In this document: in pieces, positions 44,151 to 52,533 of the stretch
How the letters are laid out: the number at the start of each line of letters is the position of its first letter
Numbering within the stretch: the first letter of the stretch is position 1
Assembly: GCA_902776565.1 (NCBI GenBank)
Contig: CACYQN010000009.1
Location: forward strand, 135,128 to 199,127
Source: an uncultured Bacteroidia bacterium
GTDB lineage: Bacteria; Bacteroidota; Bacteroidia; Bacteroidales; ML635J-15
Length of the DNA stretch: 64,000 bases
Direction: 5' to 3'
Notes under the pieces: generated by a model
Told to the model about the DNA's origin: nothing
What the model saw: only the letters and a program-made list of their open reading frames with translations
The model's database searches: none
Made by a program: the position numbers and the translations under genes

Positions 44151-47100
44151 TTATATCCTTTCAAACTTAAAGTACACAAATCCAAATCTCTTTACATAGT
44201 TGCCTTTTCGTTCAAAGCCATAATTTTCAACCTTGTTTATAAAGTTCTCTATGCTGTCGAACCTTTCATCATTTCCAAATTTTGTTTCTGGTTCAACTAT
44301 TATCATTCTGCCGTCCAGCCTTAATATCCTGTGTGCTTCAACAAAATAGTCGTCATAATTTGTTCCCCACAATGACAAGCAAAATACCGCTACATCATAA
44401 CTTTCATCGGAAACTATTCCTTTAAGGTTTGACATATCGGATTGTATTACGGAAGAATCCTCGGAATAATGGTCAAAACCTTGAACTTCTCTATTACTAA
44501 GCACCGACTTCAGTTTGTTCATACCGCATCCCATATCGGCAATCCTGTTGAACCTACCACTCCAGTCCGATATGATTTCTGCAACCCTATCTACGGGGTC
44601 TTCTTGCCATTCGCGTTTTGCAATCTCCCTTTGCCTATGATATTCAATGAATTCATCCTTGTTTTTCTGGAATCTTTCGTGCATCGTATTGCTACGGCAA
44701 GTATTTCCAGCACGATGTATCTCGTTTACATAGGATTCTGCATATTCCCTTTGTTTGGGAGTAATGTCCATCACATCTATTTCAACATTCTTGCGCTCAA
44801 TAATCCTATCTTCAAGGCCGGATTTCAATGCGTCCATTGCCATAGATATTAAGCGACTTCTCAAACCTTCGCTGTTGTATGCTTTTTGTAGTGCTCCATC
44901 CATAACAGCTTCACCAAGAGTTTTCTTGGTTTCTATAATAAGCATTCGCCTCTTGTCCCACGACCACTCGCCATCATCGGTAGTTATTTCAACTTGCGGT
45001 ATTATAACATCTACTTCCTTGAATATTGAACCTTGCCGGTATATTCTACCAACCAACTGAACATAATCTGAATTTGTCCACGGAGCAGATATTATTATCA
45101 TCCTGTCGCAGCACTTTTGTAAGCCGTCAACACCTGTTGTAATTGGACTCGAAGCGACGAGAACATCAATGTTTCCATTTGCGAAACTACCGATAATCTC
45201 TCTTCTTGTTTCCTCGTCATCATTTCCTGTATAGGATGCAACCTTGTACCCAGACTTCGACACCCGGTCATAAATCATTGGAATAATTCCTGTAACGAAT
45301 TGAGAATATATAAGAGTGCCTTTCTTGAGTTTCTTTTGCCTTATTATTTCGTCAATCTTAACGCTCGCAAGAATCTGGTCAATGCCAAGCATATCATTAT
45401 TGTTCTTGGCAAGCAGTTCGTCAACAATAATGTCACCATCTACGGGAATGTACTCTGTATTAACCTTTATGTCGTATTTAGGAATATATCTGAAACCATT
45501 CATCAGCAACGCCTTGTATGCTTCGTGAATGTTGTTTATGCTGGTCTTGTTCTTGATTTCTTCATATTCTTTGCCTGTAAGCAATTCCATCAGCGACTTG
45601 ACTTCCTGCAAGTTGTTGATTATAGGTGTTGCACTCATAGCAAGAACCTTAAGGTTGGCGTTTTGTTCTCTTGCAGTCTTAATCAACTTGTTGATTTGCT
45701 GATTTCTCAAAGATATATTGTCCGTATCCCGAACCTTTACATTTTGTATTTCGTCAAGGCATATAAAGTCAACCATGTTGTTTCCAAGCAGATTTTCTAT
45801 ATATTCCTGTGTGTTCGGCAATTGAAATTTCTCATAGTTGAATATTATATAGTTGTATGAGTTTCTGTCCATTGAAATGATGTCGGACGGGAATTTCGGA
45901 ACATATATTTTGCTGTCGGGATATACTTCGAGAATGGATTTTTCGGTGGTGGCAATTACAGCATTTGGAACTATATATACGGAAACTCTTGAATTTATCT
46001 TTCTAGATGCAAAATCTCTTGCCAGCGATTTGCCTGCGCCTGTACCGCACCAGTTTCCATAGTAGTTGTTCGAAGCAATACGGTACACCATAAGTTTCTG
46101 CATCAGGTTTGGCTGATACTTGAACCTGTAATTTTCATCGACCTTAATGTTTACAACTTCATCGTACTCACGGAAAAATTCGGTCTTTATGGCATTGAAG
46201 AAATCTCCACCTTCTTCTGCTTTAAGTTTTGCAATGAAGTTTTCCTCGTCCTTCAAAGTTTCGTTCCATAAGCGCTGTATGCTCTCCAGTTTGATAAACT
46301 TTTCGCCCTCACCACTTGCTGTGAACCTCTCGTTGTCGTATATATGCAACGACCTCATTACAAGTTCGGGCAGAGTATCGTCAATTTCCTTTGCATCTAT
46401 GTAGTCGTTGCTTTCTGAAGATTCGGGATCGTTTATTCGTTCGTTTTGTAGTTTCTCCTGTTTCTCAATTTCATCGGCAATTATTTCCTCTGCCTGTAAG
46501 TCGCTGATGTTTGAATCCTCAAGAGTGTTTTTCAGTTGACCAAGAGTGTTTATTCGCTCTATGGAACCTGCTGGCGAAAAGGCAAGCACTTTCAATTCTT
46601 CTGGCAGTTTCTTTAGCGATATTAGTTCAATCAACTGGTGATTGGTCATTGCTTCCAGGTCGGTTTCCTTAATTAGACTAAGGATGTATGATTTTGTAAA
46701 TCCATGATTACATATAGGACAACCTTGACCACTTAAATGACTACCTGCTGTTTGCCAAAATTTCCCATGGTCAGGGCATACGATACAGACATTTGTTTTT
46801 GCATTGACATATTCGACTTTTGTATAATCATACTTCTCTCCGTGTACTTCTTTTGCCTTCGCAACAAATTCTTCCGTTGTCATTTTTTTGCTACCACCAC
46901 ATTTATGACAACCTCTACCCATTAAATGCTTATCCGGTGTTTGCCAAAATTCGCCATGCTCTTTACATATTATACACACCTTGGTTTTAAGGTCTACATA
47001 TTCAACCTTAGAATAATCGTACTTATCACTATGTACTGCTCTTGCCTTATCAATAAACTCAGCCGTTGTCATGTTAGCATTAGGGTTAGAACATTTGGGG

Positions 47101-48119
47101 CAACCACACCCACTTAAATGTGATGTAGATACTTGTAAAAATCTTCCATGCTCTTTACCATATTTATCTTTTTTATGACATATAATAGTTAATGGCGTTT
47201 TTGCATCTTTATATACTGTTTCAGAATAATCGTACTTGTCACCGTGTACCATTTTTGCTTCGCGTATAATATCTTCAGTAGTTTTATTCTTTTTATATTT
47301 TCCGCAAATAGGACAAGATTTGTTTATAAAAAAATCTTGTGGCAGTTTTTTAAATTCATTCTTACAAGAATTGCATATTAATGTTATTGGTGTTTTAGCG
47401 TTAAGATATTTAACCTTTGAATAGTCGTACTTATCACCATGTATCGCTTTTGCTTTTTCAATAAACTCTTCAGTTTTCATTTGATAATGACGACAACATT
47501 TTGGACATTTATTTCCTAAAAGGTGATTGGTTGGAGTTTGTAAAAATTCACCATGTTCATTTCCAAATATATCTTTTTCGTGGCAGATAATAGTTACAGG
47601 TGTAGTCATATTTACAAAAATCACCTTGGAATAATCGTATTTGTCACCATGTATTTTTCTTGCTTTGCGTATAAAAATATTTTTATCAATATTTTTATTA
47701 GGTATAGAACATTTAACACATCCAGCACCCCTGAGATGAACTTGTGGCTTTTGCCAAAATTCCCCATGCTCATTTCCGTTTTCATCCTTTTCGTGGCAAA
47801 TAATACAAATATCGGTTTTTCCATTAATATAATTTACTTTTGTATAGTCGTACTTATCACCATGTACCTCTTTTGCTCTCTTTATAAACACTTCATTGCT
47901 TATTGCTTGTTTTGATGCAGAAATTTTCCTTCCGCATTTACGACAACCTTTACCCTGCAAATGATTTGATGGTGTCTGCCAAAACTCTCCATGTTCAGGA
48001 CATATTATACATACTTTTGTTGTCAAATTTACAAATTCAACTTTAGAGTAGTTATATTTATCTCCATGTACTTCTCTTGCCTTAGCGATAAATTCTTCGG
48101 TTGTCATCTTTTTTGCCAT
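44151..48119 (-). CDS. DUF723-repeat / SF2 helicase / Rrp8-like methyltransferase fusion protein
   Basis: 1322 residues from Met at 48119; a start nine codons earlier lies inside the -7 box. Residues about 5-475 are seven repeats of 58-71 residues, consensus TTEEFIxKAxxVHGDKYDYSKVxYxN, then IIC-x(2-8)-HGEFWQTPxxHLxGxGCxKC. Each has a C/H-C-C zinc-ligand set and matches DUF723. After a variable, acidic linker (about 475-640) comes an SF2/SNF2-type helicase: 'WCGTGAGKSLARDF' (Walker A, about 692-699), 'ICLDEIQNV' (Walker B, about 790), 'AMSATPI' (about 830), 'VASSPITTGVDGLQ' and 'QLVGRIYRQG' (motif VI, about 1027). The last 145 residues are a class I methyltransferase: 'IADMGCGMNKL', 'VIQSDMSNLK', 'DVAVFCLSLWGTNYDDYF', 'EAHRILRLDGRMIIVEPETKF', closest in pattern to the Rrp8 rRNA methyltransferases. 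It has no NPPY, so it is not an N6-adenine DNA methylase. I know no described system with this arrangement. Confidence 0.82.
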   Translation of the reverse strand: MAKKMTTEEFIAKAREVHGDKYNYSKVEFVNLTTKVCIICPEHGEFWQTPSNHLQGKGCRKCGRKISASKQAISNEVFIKRAKEVHGDKYDYTKVNYINGKTDICIICHEKDENGNEHGEFWQKPQVHLRGAGCVKCSIPNKNIDKNIFIRKARKIHGDKYDYSKVIFVNMTTPVTIICHEKDIFGNEHGEFLQTPTNHLLGNKCPKCCRHYQMKTEEFIEKAKAIHGDKYDYSKVKYLNAKTPITLICNSCKNEFKKLPQDFFINKSCPICGKYKKNKTTEDIIREAKMVHGDKYDYSETVYKDAKTPLTIICHKKDKYGKEHGRFLQVSTSHLSGCGCPKCSNPNANMTTAEFIDKARAVHSDKYDYSKVEYVDLKTKVCIICKEHGEFWQTPDKHLMGRGCHKCGGSKKMTTEEFVAKAKEVHGEKYDYTKVEYVNAKTNVCIVCPDHGKFWQTAGSHLSGQGCPICNHGFTKSYILSLIKETDLEAMTNHQLIELISLKKLPEELKVLAFSPAGSIERINTLGQLKNTLEDSNISDLQAEEIIADEIEKQEKLQNERINDPESSESNDYIDAKEIDDTLPELVMRSLHIYDNERFTASGEGEKFIKLESIQRLWNETLKDEENFIAKLKAEEGGDFFNAIKTEFFREYDEVVNIKVDENYRFKYQPNLMQKLMVYRIASNNYYGNWCGTGAGKSLARDFASRKINSRVSVYIVPNAVIATTEKSILEVYPDSKIYVPKFPSDIISMDRNSYNYIIFNYEKFQLPNTQEYIENLLGNNMVDFICLDEIQNVKVRDTDNISLRNQQINKLIKTAREQNANLKVLAMSATPIINNLQEVKSLMELLTGKEYEEIKNKTSINNIHEAYKALLMNGFRYIPKYDIKVNTEYIPVDGDIIVDELLAKNNNDMLGIDQILASVKIDEIIRQKKLKKGTLIYSQFVTGIIPMIYDRVSKSGYKVASYTGNDDEETRREIIGSFANGNIDVLVASSPITTGVDGLQKCCDRMIIISAPWTNSDYVQLVGRIYRQGSIFKEVDVIIPQVEITTDDGEWSWDKRRMLIIETKKTLGEAVMDGALQKAYNSEGLRSRLISMAMDALKSGLEDRIIERKNVEIDVMDITPKQREYAESYVNEIHRAGNTCRSNTMHERFQKNKDEFIEYHRQREIAKREWQEDPVDRVAEIISDWSGRFNRIADMGCGMNKLKSVLSNREVQGFDHYSEDSSVIQSDMSNLKGIVSDESYDVAVFCLSLWGTNYDDYFVEAHRILRLDGRMIIVEPETKFGNDERFDSIENFINKVENYGFERKGNYVKRFGFVYFKFERI

Positions 48120-48143
48120 ACGAATTAGTTTTCTTATAGGCAA

Positions 48144-48151
48144 CAAAATTA
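48144..48151 (-). promoter_or_regulatory. -7 box of the DUF723-helicase gene
   Basis: The minus strand reads TAATTTTG. The upstream in-frame Met (48146) falls inside this box, which sets the start at 48119 with a leader of about 18 bases. Confidence 0.55.
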
Positions 48152-48326
48152 GAAGTTTTGTTTCATAAAACTTGAATTAATAATCAACTTTGTTATTAAC
48201 AAATGTTTATATCATTTTTTGCACAAAGCAGTCTTTTCATGTTTGCAATGCAAAGTAATATGCGTGAAATATTTTTGTAAAAGAAATTTAGGATTAAGCG
48301 GTCGGTGGGGTTGCAATGAGATGAGG

Positions 48327-48391
48327 ATTTGTTGCGGATTAAAAATCCTTATATTCAAGACTTTCGGATTACAAATCCGAAAAAACATAGG
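48327..48391. repeat. short palindromic element (CGGATTnnnAATCCG), copy 1
   Basis: About 65 bases nearly identical to 48852-48915. It contains two inverted pairs: CGGATTAAAAATCC and CGGATTACAAATCCG. It lies upstream of the MNT gene promoter; the rest of the 333-base gap between the large gene and the MNT gene holds nothing recognisable. Confidence 0.75.
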
Positions 48392-48420
48392 CAGTTATTT
48401 TTTTGTGAAATAATTTTTAG

Positions 48421-48428
48421 TATTTTTG
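48421..48428 (+). promoter_or_regulatory. -7 box of the MNT-HEPN pair
   Basis: TATTTTTG. A TTG codon in frame at 48426 overlaps this box, so the ATG at 48453 is the start. Confidence 0.55.
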
Positions 48429-48452
48429 CCAAAAATACTTCAGGTGTTAGAT

Positions 48453-48770
48453 ATGACAGACAGGCAGGTAATAGAGAAAATCAAACGAATGGCACACAAC
48501 GCGCTTCCCGAAGGCAGTTCATTGTGGCTATACGGCTCGCGCGCCCGTGGCGACCAGCACGAGGGTAGCGACTGGGATTTGCTCATCTTGCTTGACAAAG
48601 ACAAAATATCTTCCAGCGACCACGACGATTATGTTTATCCATTAAAGGAACTTGGCTGGGAAATCGGTGAAGAAATAAATCCGCACATTTATTCCCGAAA
48701 GCAATGGGAATCCTGGACTTTTTTGCCATTTTACAAGAATGTGGAACACGATAAAATAGTACTGCTATGA
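48453..48770 (+). CDS. mntA: MNT-type nucleotidyltransferase (antitoxin of a MNT-HEPN pair)
   Basis: 105 residues. The minimal nucleotidyltransferase motif is intact: 'LWLYGSRARGDQHEGSDWDLLILL' (GSxxxG and SDxDL; Asp pair binds metal). In MNT-HEPN toxin-antitoxin systems MntA neutralises the HEPN RNase by AMPylation. Its stop overlaps the start of the HEPN gene (ATGA), the usual coupled layout. The protein appears complete although the partner is broken. Confidence 0.88.
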   Translation: MTDRQVIEKIKRMAHNALPEGSSLWLYGSRARGDQHEGSDWDLLILLDKDKISSSDHDDYVYPLKELGWEIGEEINPHIYSRKQWESWTFLPFYKNVEHDKIVLL

Positions 48771-49182
48771 GCCTAAGCGAAGAAGAACGCACAACGCTTG
48801 TAAGATACCAAATGGAAAAAGCACGCAACACTATGTGCGAAGCAGTAAGATATTTGTTACGGATTTAAAATCCTTATATTCAATCCTTTCGGATTACAAA
48901 TCCGAAAGAACATAGTTGCAAATCCGAAAGGACATAGGTAAGCGCCTTGTTAATACACGACAAACACCAAGTCAATACACATCAAGGCTCGCACGCACTA
49001 TTCGGTTTGCATTACATAAAAACTGGCAAAATACCCGCAGAATATGGACGCTTGTATAGCCAACTTCAAACTATTCGCGATGAAAGTGACTATAATTGCC
49101 TTTACGATGTGAATCCTGACGATTTAAAGAAAAACTAGAACCAGCAAAACAATTGCTGGATATTATCGAAACAATGATTTAA
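48767..49182 (+). pseudogene. HEPN toxin gene interrupted by a palindromic repeat and a frameshift
   Basis: The reading frame starts MSLSEEERTTLVRYQMEKAR...EAVRY, typical of Bacteroidetes HEPN proteins, and stops after 33 codons (48868) inside a repeat. The family sequence resumes at 48938 as VSALLIHDKHQVNTHQGSHA, then FGLHYIKTGKIPAEYGRLYSQL, up to a stop at 49138. The missing stretch of about 20 residues is where HEPN proteins carry the catalytic R-x(4-6)-H ('NRLYYACYHA' in relatives). A second lesion, one extra A in the A-run near 49130, shifts the last codons: in the next frame LEPAKQLLDIIETMI continues to a stop at 49182. The gene should give no active toxin. Confidence 0.8.
48852..48938. 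repeat. short palindromic element (CGGATTnnnAATCCG), copy 2, inside the HEPN gene
   Basis: 48852-48915 matches 48327-48391 closely. A partial third copy (TTGCAAATCCGAAAGGACAT) follows at 48916-48935. The element replaces the middle of the HEPN coding sequence and supplies the premature stop. Confidence 0.8.
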
Positions 49183-49232
49183 CCCCAAAGCTTCATTAAC
49201 CACATTGCTATTTGCCAATGCGGTCAATAATC

Positions 49233-50558
49233 TCAATTTTGTACCGCTTCCTTATTCGGTCTTCTGTGACGATGCGGTCTGCGCGTTTTTGCCTCGTTTG
49301 CAGTACCTTCTGACTTTTGCGGTGCGGTTTTCCTTTGTCCCGAAAACTTTCGTCCGCCACGATGCGAACGAGAACCGCCACGCCTGCGTCGCGAGGGCTT
49401 CTTGCCAGGAACATATTCAGGTGCTTCGCCAAAGCCTTCGGGCAAAGGCGACTTATCTACAACACGCTCAAGCAGTTTCTCAATCCGCGCAAAATGCTCT
49501 ATTTCCTTCTCGCCAATGAAACTTATCGCCAGACCGTCCTTTCCTGCGCGGGCTGTTCGTCCGATGCGGTGAACATAATCCTCGGCCTTGTGCGGAATGT
49601 CGTAGTTCAAAATCAAGTTCACATTGTCGATGTCGATGCCACGCGAAAGCAGGTTGGTCGTAACAATTATGCTAATCTTTCCGCTCTTGAAGTCGAGGAC
49701 TGCATTTTCGCGTTCCTCCTGCGTAAAGTTTGAATTTATCGGTCGGTTGGGCAGACCGTTCATCCGCAGGAACGACGAAATCTCGCCTACACTCTGCTTC
49801 TTGCCGACAAAAATTATGACTTTCTCACCCTTATGTTCCGCCAAGGTACGAAGCAAGAGTTTCATCTTGTCCTTTTCGTAAACCATATAAACCTTCTGGT
49901 CGATTTCGGCTGCGGGCTTCGAGAAATTAAGGTCAACAAACTTGGGTTCCACCAGAATCTGCTCGGCGAGTTTCTTGATTTGAGGCGGCATTGTCGCGCT
50001 GAACATCAGCGACTGGCGTTTCTTGGGCATCTGGGCGACAATCTTCATAATGTCGGGATAGAAGCCCATATCGAGCATTTCGTCGGCCTCGTCGAGAATT
50101 AGGAAGTCGAGAGTAGAAAAGTCGGCATAACCAAGGTTAAGGTGCGAAATCAAGCGTCCCGGCGTTGCAACAACGATGTCGACGCCATTGACGAGTGCAT
50201 TTTTCTGGTCGCCGAAACCCTGCTGGTCGTTTCCGCCATAGATTGCAATTGACGACTGGTTTGAAAAATATGCCAGACCTTCGATTTGCTCCTCAATTTG
50301 CAGGCAAAGTTCGCGTGTAGGTGCAATTATCAACGCCCTGATGCCGTTTTTGAGGAATCGCAGCATCCGTTCCATAATCGGCAAAAGGAAGGCGACGGTC
50401 TTTCCCGAGCCAGTCTGCGAGCAGGCCATAATGTCGTGACCTTCGACAACCGGCAGGAAAGTCTCCTCCTGTATCTTTGTAAGCTCGTCAAATCCAAACG
50501 ATTCGACAGCCTCGTGAAGACAATCGTGCAATGTCAGTTCATCAAATCGCATAAGCAA
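49233..50558 (-). CDS. DEAD-box RNA helicase
   Basis: 441 residues. Q motif 'FDELTKIQEETFLPVVEG', Walker A 'ACSQTGSGKTVAFLLPI', DEAD box 'LILDEADEMLDMGF', 'SATMP', 'RGIDIDNVNLILNYDIP' and 'YVHRIGRTARAGKDG' are all present. The last 65 residues form a basic Arg/Gly-rich tail ('KKPSRRRRGGSRSHRGGRKF') that probably binds RNA. It belongs to the RhlE/CsdA-like group that remodels ribosomal RNA or mRNA, often in the cold. Which paralogue cannot be told. Confidence 0.93.
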   Translation of the reverse strand: MLMRFDELTLHDCLHEAVESFGFDELTKIQEETFLPVVEGHDIMACSQTGSGKTVAFLLPIMERMLRFLKNGIRALIIAPTRELCLQIEEQIEGLAYFSNQSSIAIYGGNDQQGFGDQKNALVNGVDIVVATPGRLISHLNLGYADFSTLDFLILDEADEMLDMGFYPDIMKIVAQMPKKRQSLMFSATMPPQIKKLAEQILVEPKFVDLNFSKPAAEIDQKVYMVYEKDKMKLLLRTLAEHKGEKVIIFVGKKQSVGEISSFLRMNGLPNRPINSNFTQEERENAVLDFKSGKISIIVTTNLLSRGIDIDNVNLILNYDIPHKAEDYVHRIGRTARAGKDGLAISFIGEKEIEHFARIEKLLERVVDKSPLPEGFGEAPEYVPGKKPSRRRRGGSRSHRGGRKFSGQRKTAPQKSEGTANEAKTRRPHRHRRPNKEAVQN

Positions 50559-50577
50559 TTGAAAAAATTACGAGTAG

Positions 50578-50585
50578 CAAAGATA
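50578..50585 (-). promoter_or_regulatory. -7 box of the DEAD-box helicase gene
   Basis: The minus strand reads TATCTTTG, 19 bases before the ATG. Confidence 0.6.
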
Positions 50586-50641
50586 AGCATATATCACGCG
50601 CAACACATACACAAACAGGATATATTTATTAACAAAAAATT

Positions 50642-50669
50642 GTAGCGATGCAAAGCATTGCGCCGCTAC
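50642..50669. repeat. GTAGCG...CGCTAC hairpin, copy 1
   Basis: GTAGCGATGCAA...TTGCGCCGCTAC forms an imperfect 12-bp stem, in the gap between the FISUMP gene and the DEAD-box gene. Related copies lie at 51944 and 53749. Confidence 0.65.
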
Positions 50670-50770
50670 TGATACTGAATTATTGTCATTTTTTTTACAG
50701 ATGCTGAAATAAATTCAGCATGACGCTGAGAGGCAATCGTCAATCGTACATCTAAAATCGTAAATACTTT

Positions 50771-51889
50771 TTAGTTATGCGGCTGGTAAACAGGACGAAC
50801 AGTCAATCCGAAACAACGAGGATAGGGTATTAAATCACAATTACCCCCAGCAAATATGTACCAAGCGGAATGGCCTCCAGTAAGAGAACTTGACCAGTAA
50901 GAACCGACCTCGTCATTGTATGTTGCATTTTCTCCGCGAATACCTGCAGCCGGCAGAAAAATAGAGTTGCCATTCCGTCCCGTGAACAAGTTACCTACAA
51001 CTTCGTTAAGAGTCGTACTAGTTACGGTACAGTTATCTATCAGTTCTCTCATTTCTGTTTCAGTCGGCATTCTCCAGTCTTCGCCCCAGTTTGCAGTGGC
51101 TGCATCATCGACGGCTTCAAGGGTAGTAAGGTTGTCGGTTAAACCATTAATGCCAAAATTTGAGTTGTTGCAGTATTTTGTCATAGAATAGGCACTTCCG
51201 TTGCAAAGGCTGTAGTTTTCCCAACTGTAAGTGTCCTTAGGAATGGTTTCACCCCAAGCAAAGTAGTCGCCAAACTCTTCGGGAGCCTCTGCCCCAACAT
51301 TGCAGATTGCCCAAAGAGTACCAGACGGGAGCCCAAGGTCAACATATTTTTTCCCCCATTGCGCATACAAAGTGATATTCCTAGAAATAGTTATTTCCTG
51401 AGTATTGGCGTAGGCGGTTCCACTGCCATCGGCAGCGGTATTCCAATTAACAAAAGGAGTGTTGGGGTTCGTAAATGTATTTGTCCTTAGCGCTTGCGGA
51501 GAACCGACAATATACTGCTGCGGTTGCATTTCACCAGTTCCACCATTTGCATCAAAAGTAACGGTTACGAAAGTGACAATCTTTTTCCACTGTGCATACA
51601 ATGTCATGTCGGAAGTGACGGTTATTCTTTGCCTATCGTCATACGATGTGCCAGTACCGTTCTTCATTGTGTTCCAACATTTAAAGGTATGCTCTTGGTA
51701 TGAAAAAGTATTACTGGTAAGCGCACGGGGTTCTCCTTCTGTGAATATCTGCCCTGCCATTTCGCCAATTCCTCCGTTGGCATCGAATGTAACCGTATAT
51801 GTTTCCTTCTTTTTGCAACCGCTAATAGCCAGCACTGCAACCATCGCAAAGATTGCAACAAACATTAAGGAGTATTGCCGTATTCTCAT
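50771..51889 (-). CDS. FISUMP lipoprotein with two InlB-type repeats (paralogue 1)
   Basis: 372 residues. The signal peptide ends in lipobox AISGC. Two Listeria-Bacteroides (InlB B-type) repeats follow at about 30-105 and 107-175 ('VTFDANGGTGEM...FVNWNTAADGSGTAYANTQEITISRNITLYAQW'). The C-terminal FISUMP domain spans about 182-368 ('VDLGLPSGTLWAICNVGAEAPEEFGDYFAWGET', 'WRMPTETEMRELIDNC', 'GNSIFLPAAGIR', 'GSYWSSSL', 'GLTVRPVY'). Such proteins are surface-exposed lipoproteins of unknown binding function. Upstream sequence and N-terminal half are nearly the same as in paralogue 2. Confidence 0.88.
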   Translation of the reverse strand: MRIRQYSLMFVAIFAMVAVLAISGCKKKETYTVTFDANGGIGEMAGQIFTEGEPRALTSNTFSYQEHTFKCWNTMKNGTGTSYDDRQRITVTSDMTLYAQWKKIVTFVTVTFDANGGTGEMQPQQYIVGSPQALRTNTFTNPNTPFVNWNTAADGSGTAYANTQEITISRNITLYAQWGKKYVDLGLPSGTLWAICNVGAEAPEEFGDYFAWGETIPKDTYSWENYSLCNGSAYSMTKYCNNSNFGINGLTDNLTTLEAVDDAATANWGEDWRMPTETEMRELIDNCTVTSTTLNEVVGNLFTGRNGNSIFLPAAGIRGENATYNDEVGSYWSSSLTGGHSAWYIFAGGNCDLIPYPRCFGLTVRPVYQPHN

Positions 51890-51913
51890 ATCAATAAACC
51901 ATTAAATTTTCTG

Positions 51914-51921
51914 CAAAAATA
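51914..51921 (-). promoter_or_regulatory. -7 box of FISUMP paralogue 1
   Basis: The minus strand reads TATTTTTG. The surrounding 40 bases are shared almost exactly with the promoter of paralogue 2 (53698-53705). Confidence 0.6.
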
Positions 51922-51943
51922 ATGATTATATGGAAATAAACAA

Positions 51944-51971
51944 GTAGCGGCGCAATATTTTGCGCCGCTAC
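51944..51971. repeat. GTAGCG...CGCTAC hairpin, copy 2
   Basis: Perfect 12-bp stem GTAGCGGCGCAA/TTGCGCCGCTAC with loop TATT, between the truncated GldM-like gene and FISUMP paralogue 1. Followed by CAGATTATTGA, as in copy 3. Confidence 0.75.
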
Positions 51972-52035
51972 AGATTATTGAATCAAAACTTAAAATCGTA
52001 AATCCTTTTTTTATTTTGAGGCTTGCATACCGGTC

Positions 52036-52335
52036 TCACGTTGTAGGCACAGGAAGGCTCAACACCTTAAACTGAGTAGAAACATTCCCTACACTTATTG
52101 TCACAGACTTAACATCCGGATCGGTTATTTCAACGACATATTGCCCTTCAAATCCAGAAACTTTTTCTGAATATATTTTTGCGCCACTTGATATCGACGG
52201 TGCGCCATCATTTGTACCAGCCACTACCAAAACTGGATTCTTTACGCCCCGATAGAAAACATCACTTGCACTGCCTTTGATTTGAACACTCTGTGCATTA
52301 GCCATCATAAAAGAAATGCACAGCAACGACACCAC
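52036..52335 (-). pseudogene. truncated GldM-C-like secreted protein
   Basis: 99 codons closely matching the first 110 residues of the intact protein at 60587-61225 ('ASDVFYRGVKNPVLVVAGTNDG', 'VVEITDPDVKSVTISVG'). The paralogue's ATG is altered here (sequence reads AATAAGAAA before GCAAAA), so only GTG at 52335 remains and the signal peptide loses its basic end. The second domain is missing: after SLPVPTT the frame stops. The sequence beyond reads, in another frame, VRPVCKPQN, which is the C-terminus of a FISUMP protein. A deletion has evidently fused two genes. Confidence 0.7.
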
Positions 52336-52533
52336 TAAAATTAGATTTTTTGCTTTCTTATTATTATAAATTTAATCAAAGGACTCCTTTTTTATAATTT
52401 TATGTCGCGTCTACAGTTCTGCGAAGTCCTATAAACAGAAGCCATAGACAACGATATTGCAAATATATATTTTTTATATTTAAAACCTTGCATTTTACAA
52501 TATATTTTCAATCATCCCAGATAATCAATACTT

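Noticed and set aside
46737..47915. CRISPR array suspected from the regular repeats in 46.7-48.1 kb
   Set aside because: The regularity comes from the seven coding DUF723 repeats of about 180-210 bases in one open frame; unit length and divergence do not fit a CRISPR array.
48947..49138. Separate 63-residue protein with TTG start
   Set aside because: It is the 3' half of the broken HEPN gene, continuous in family sequence with the 5' half at 48767.
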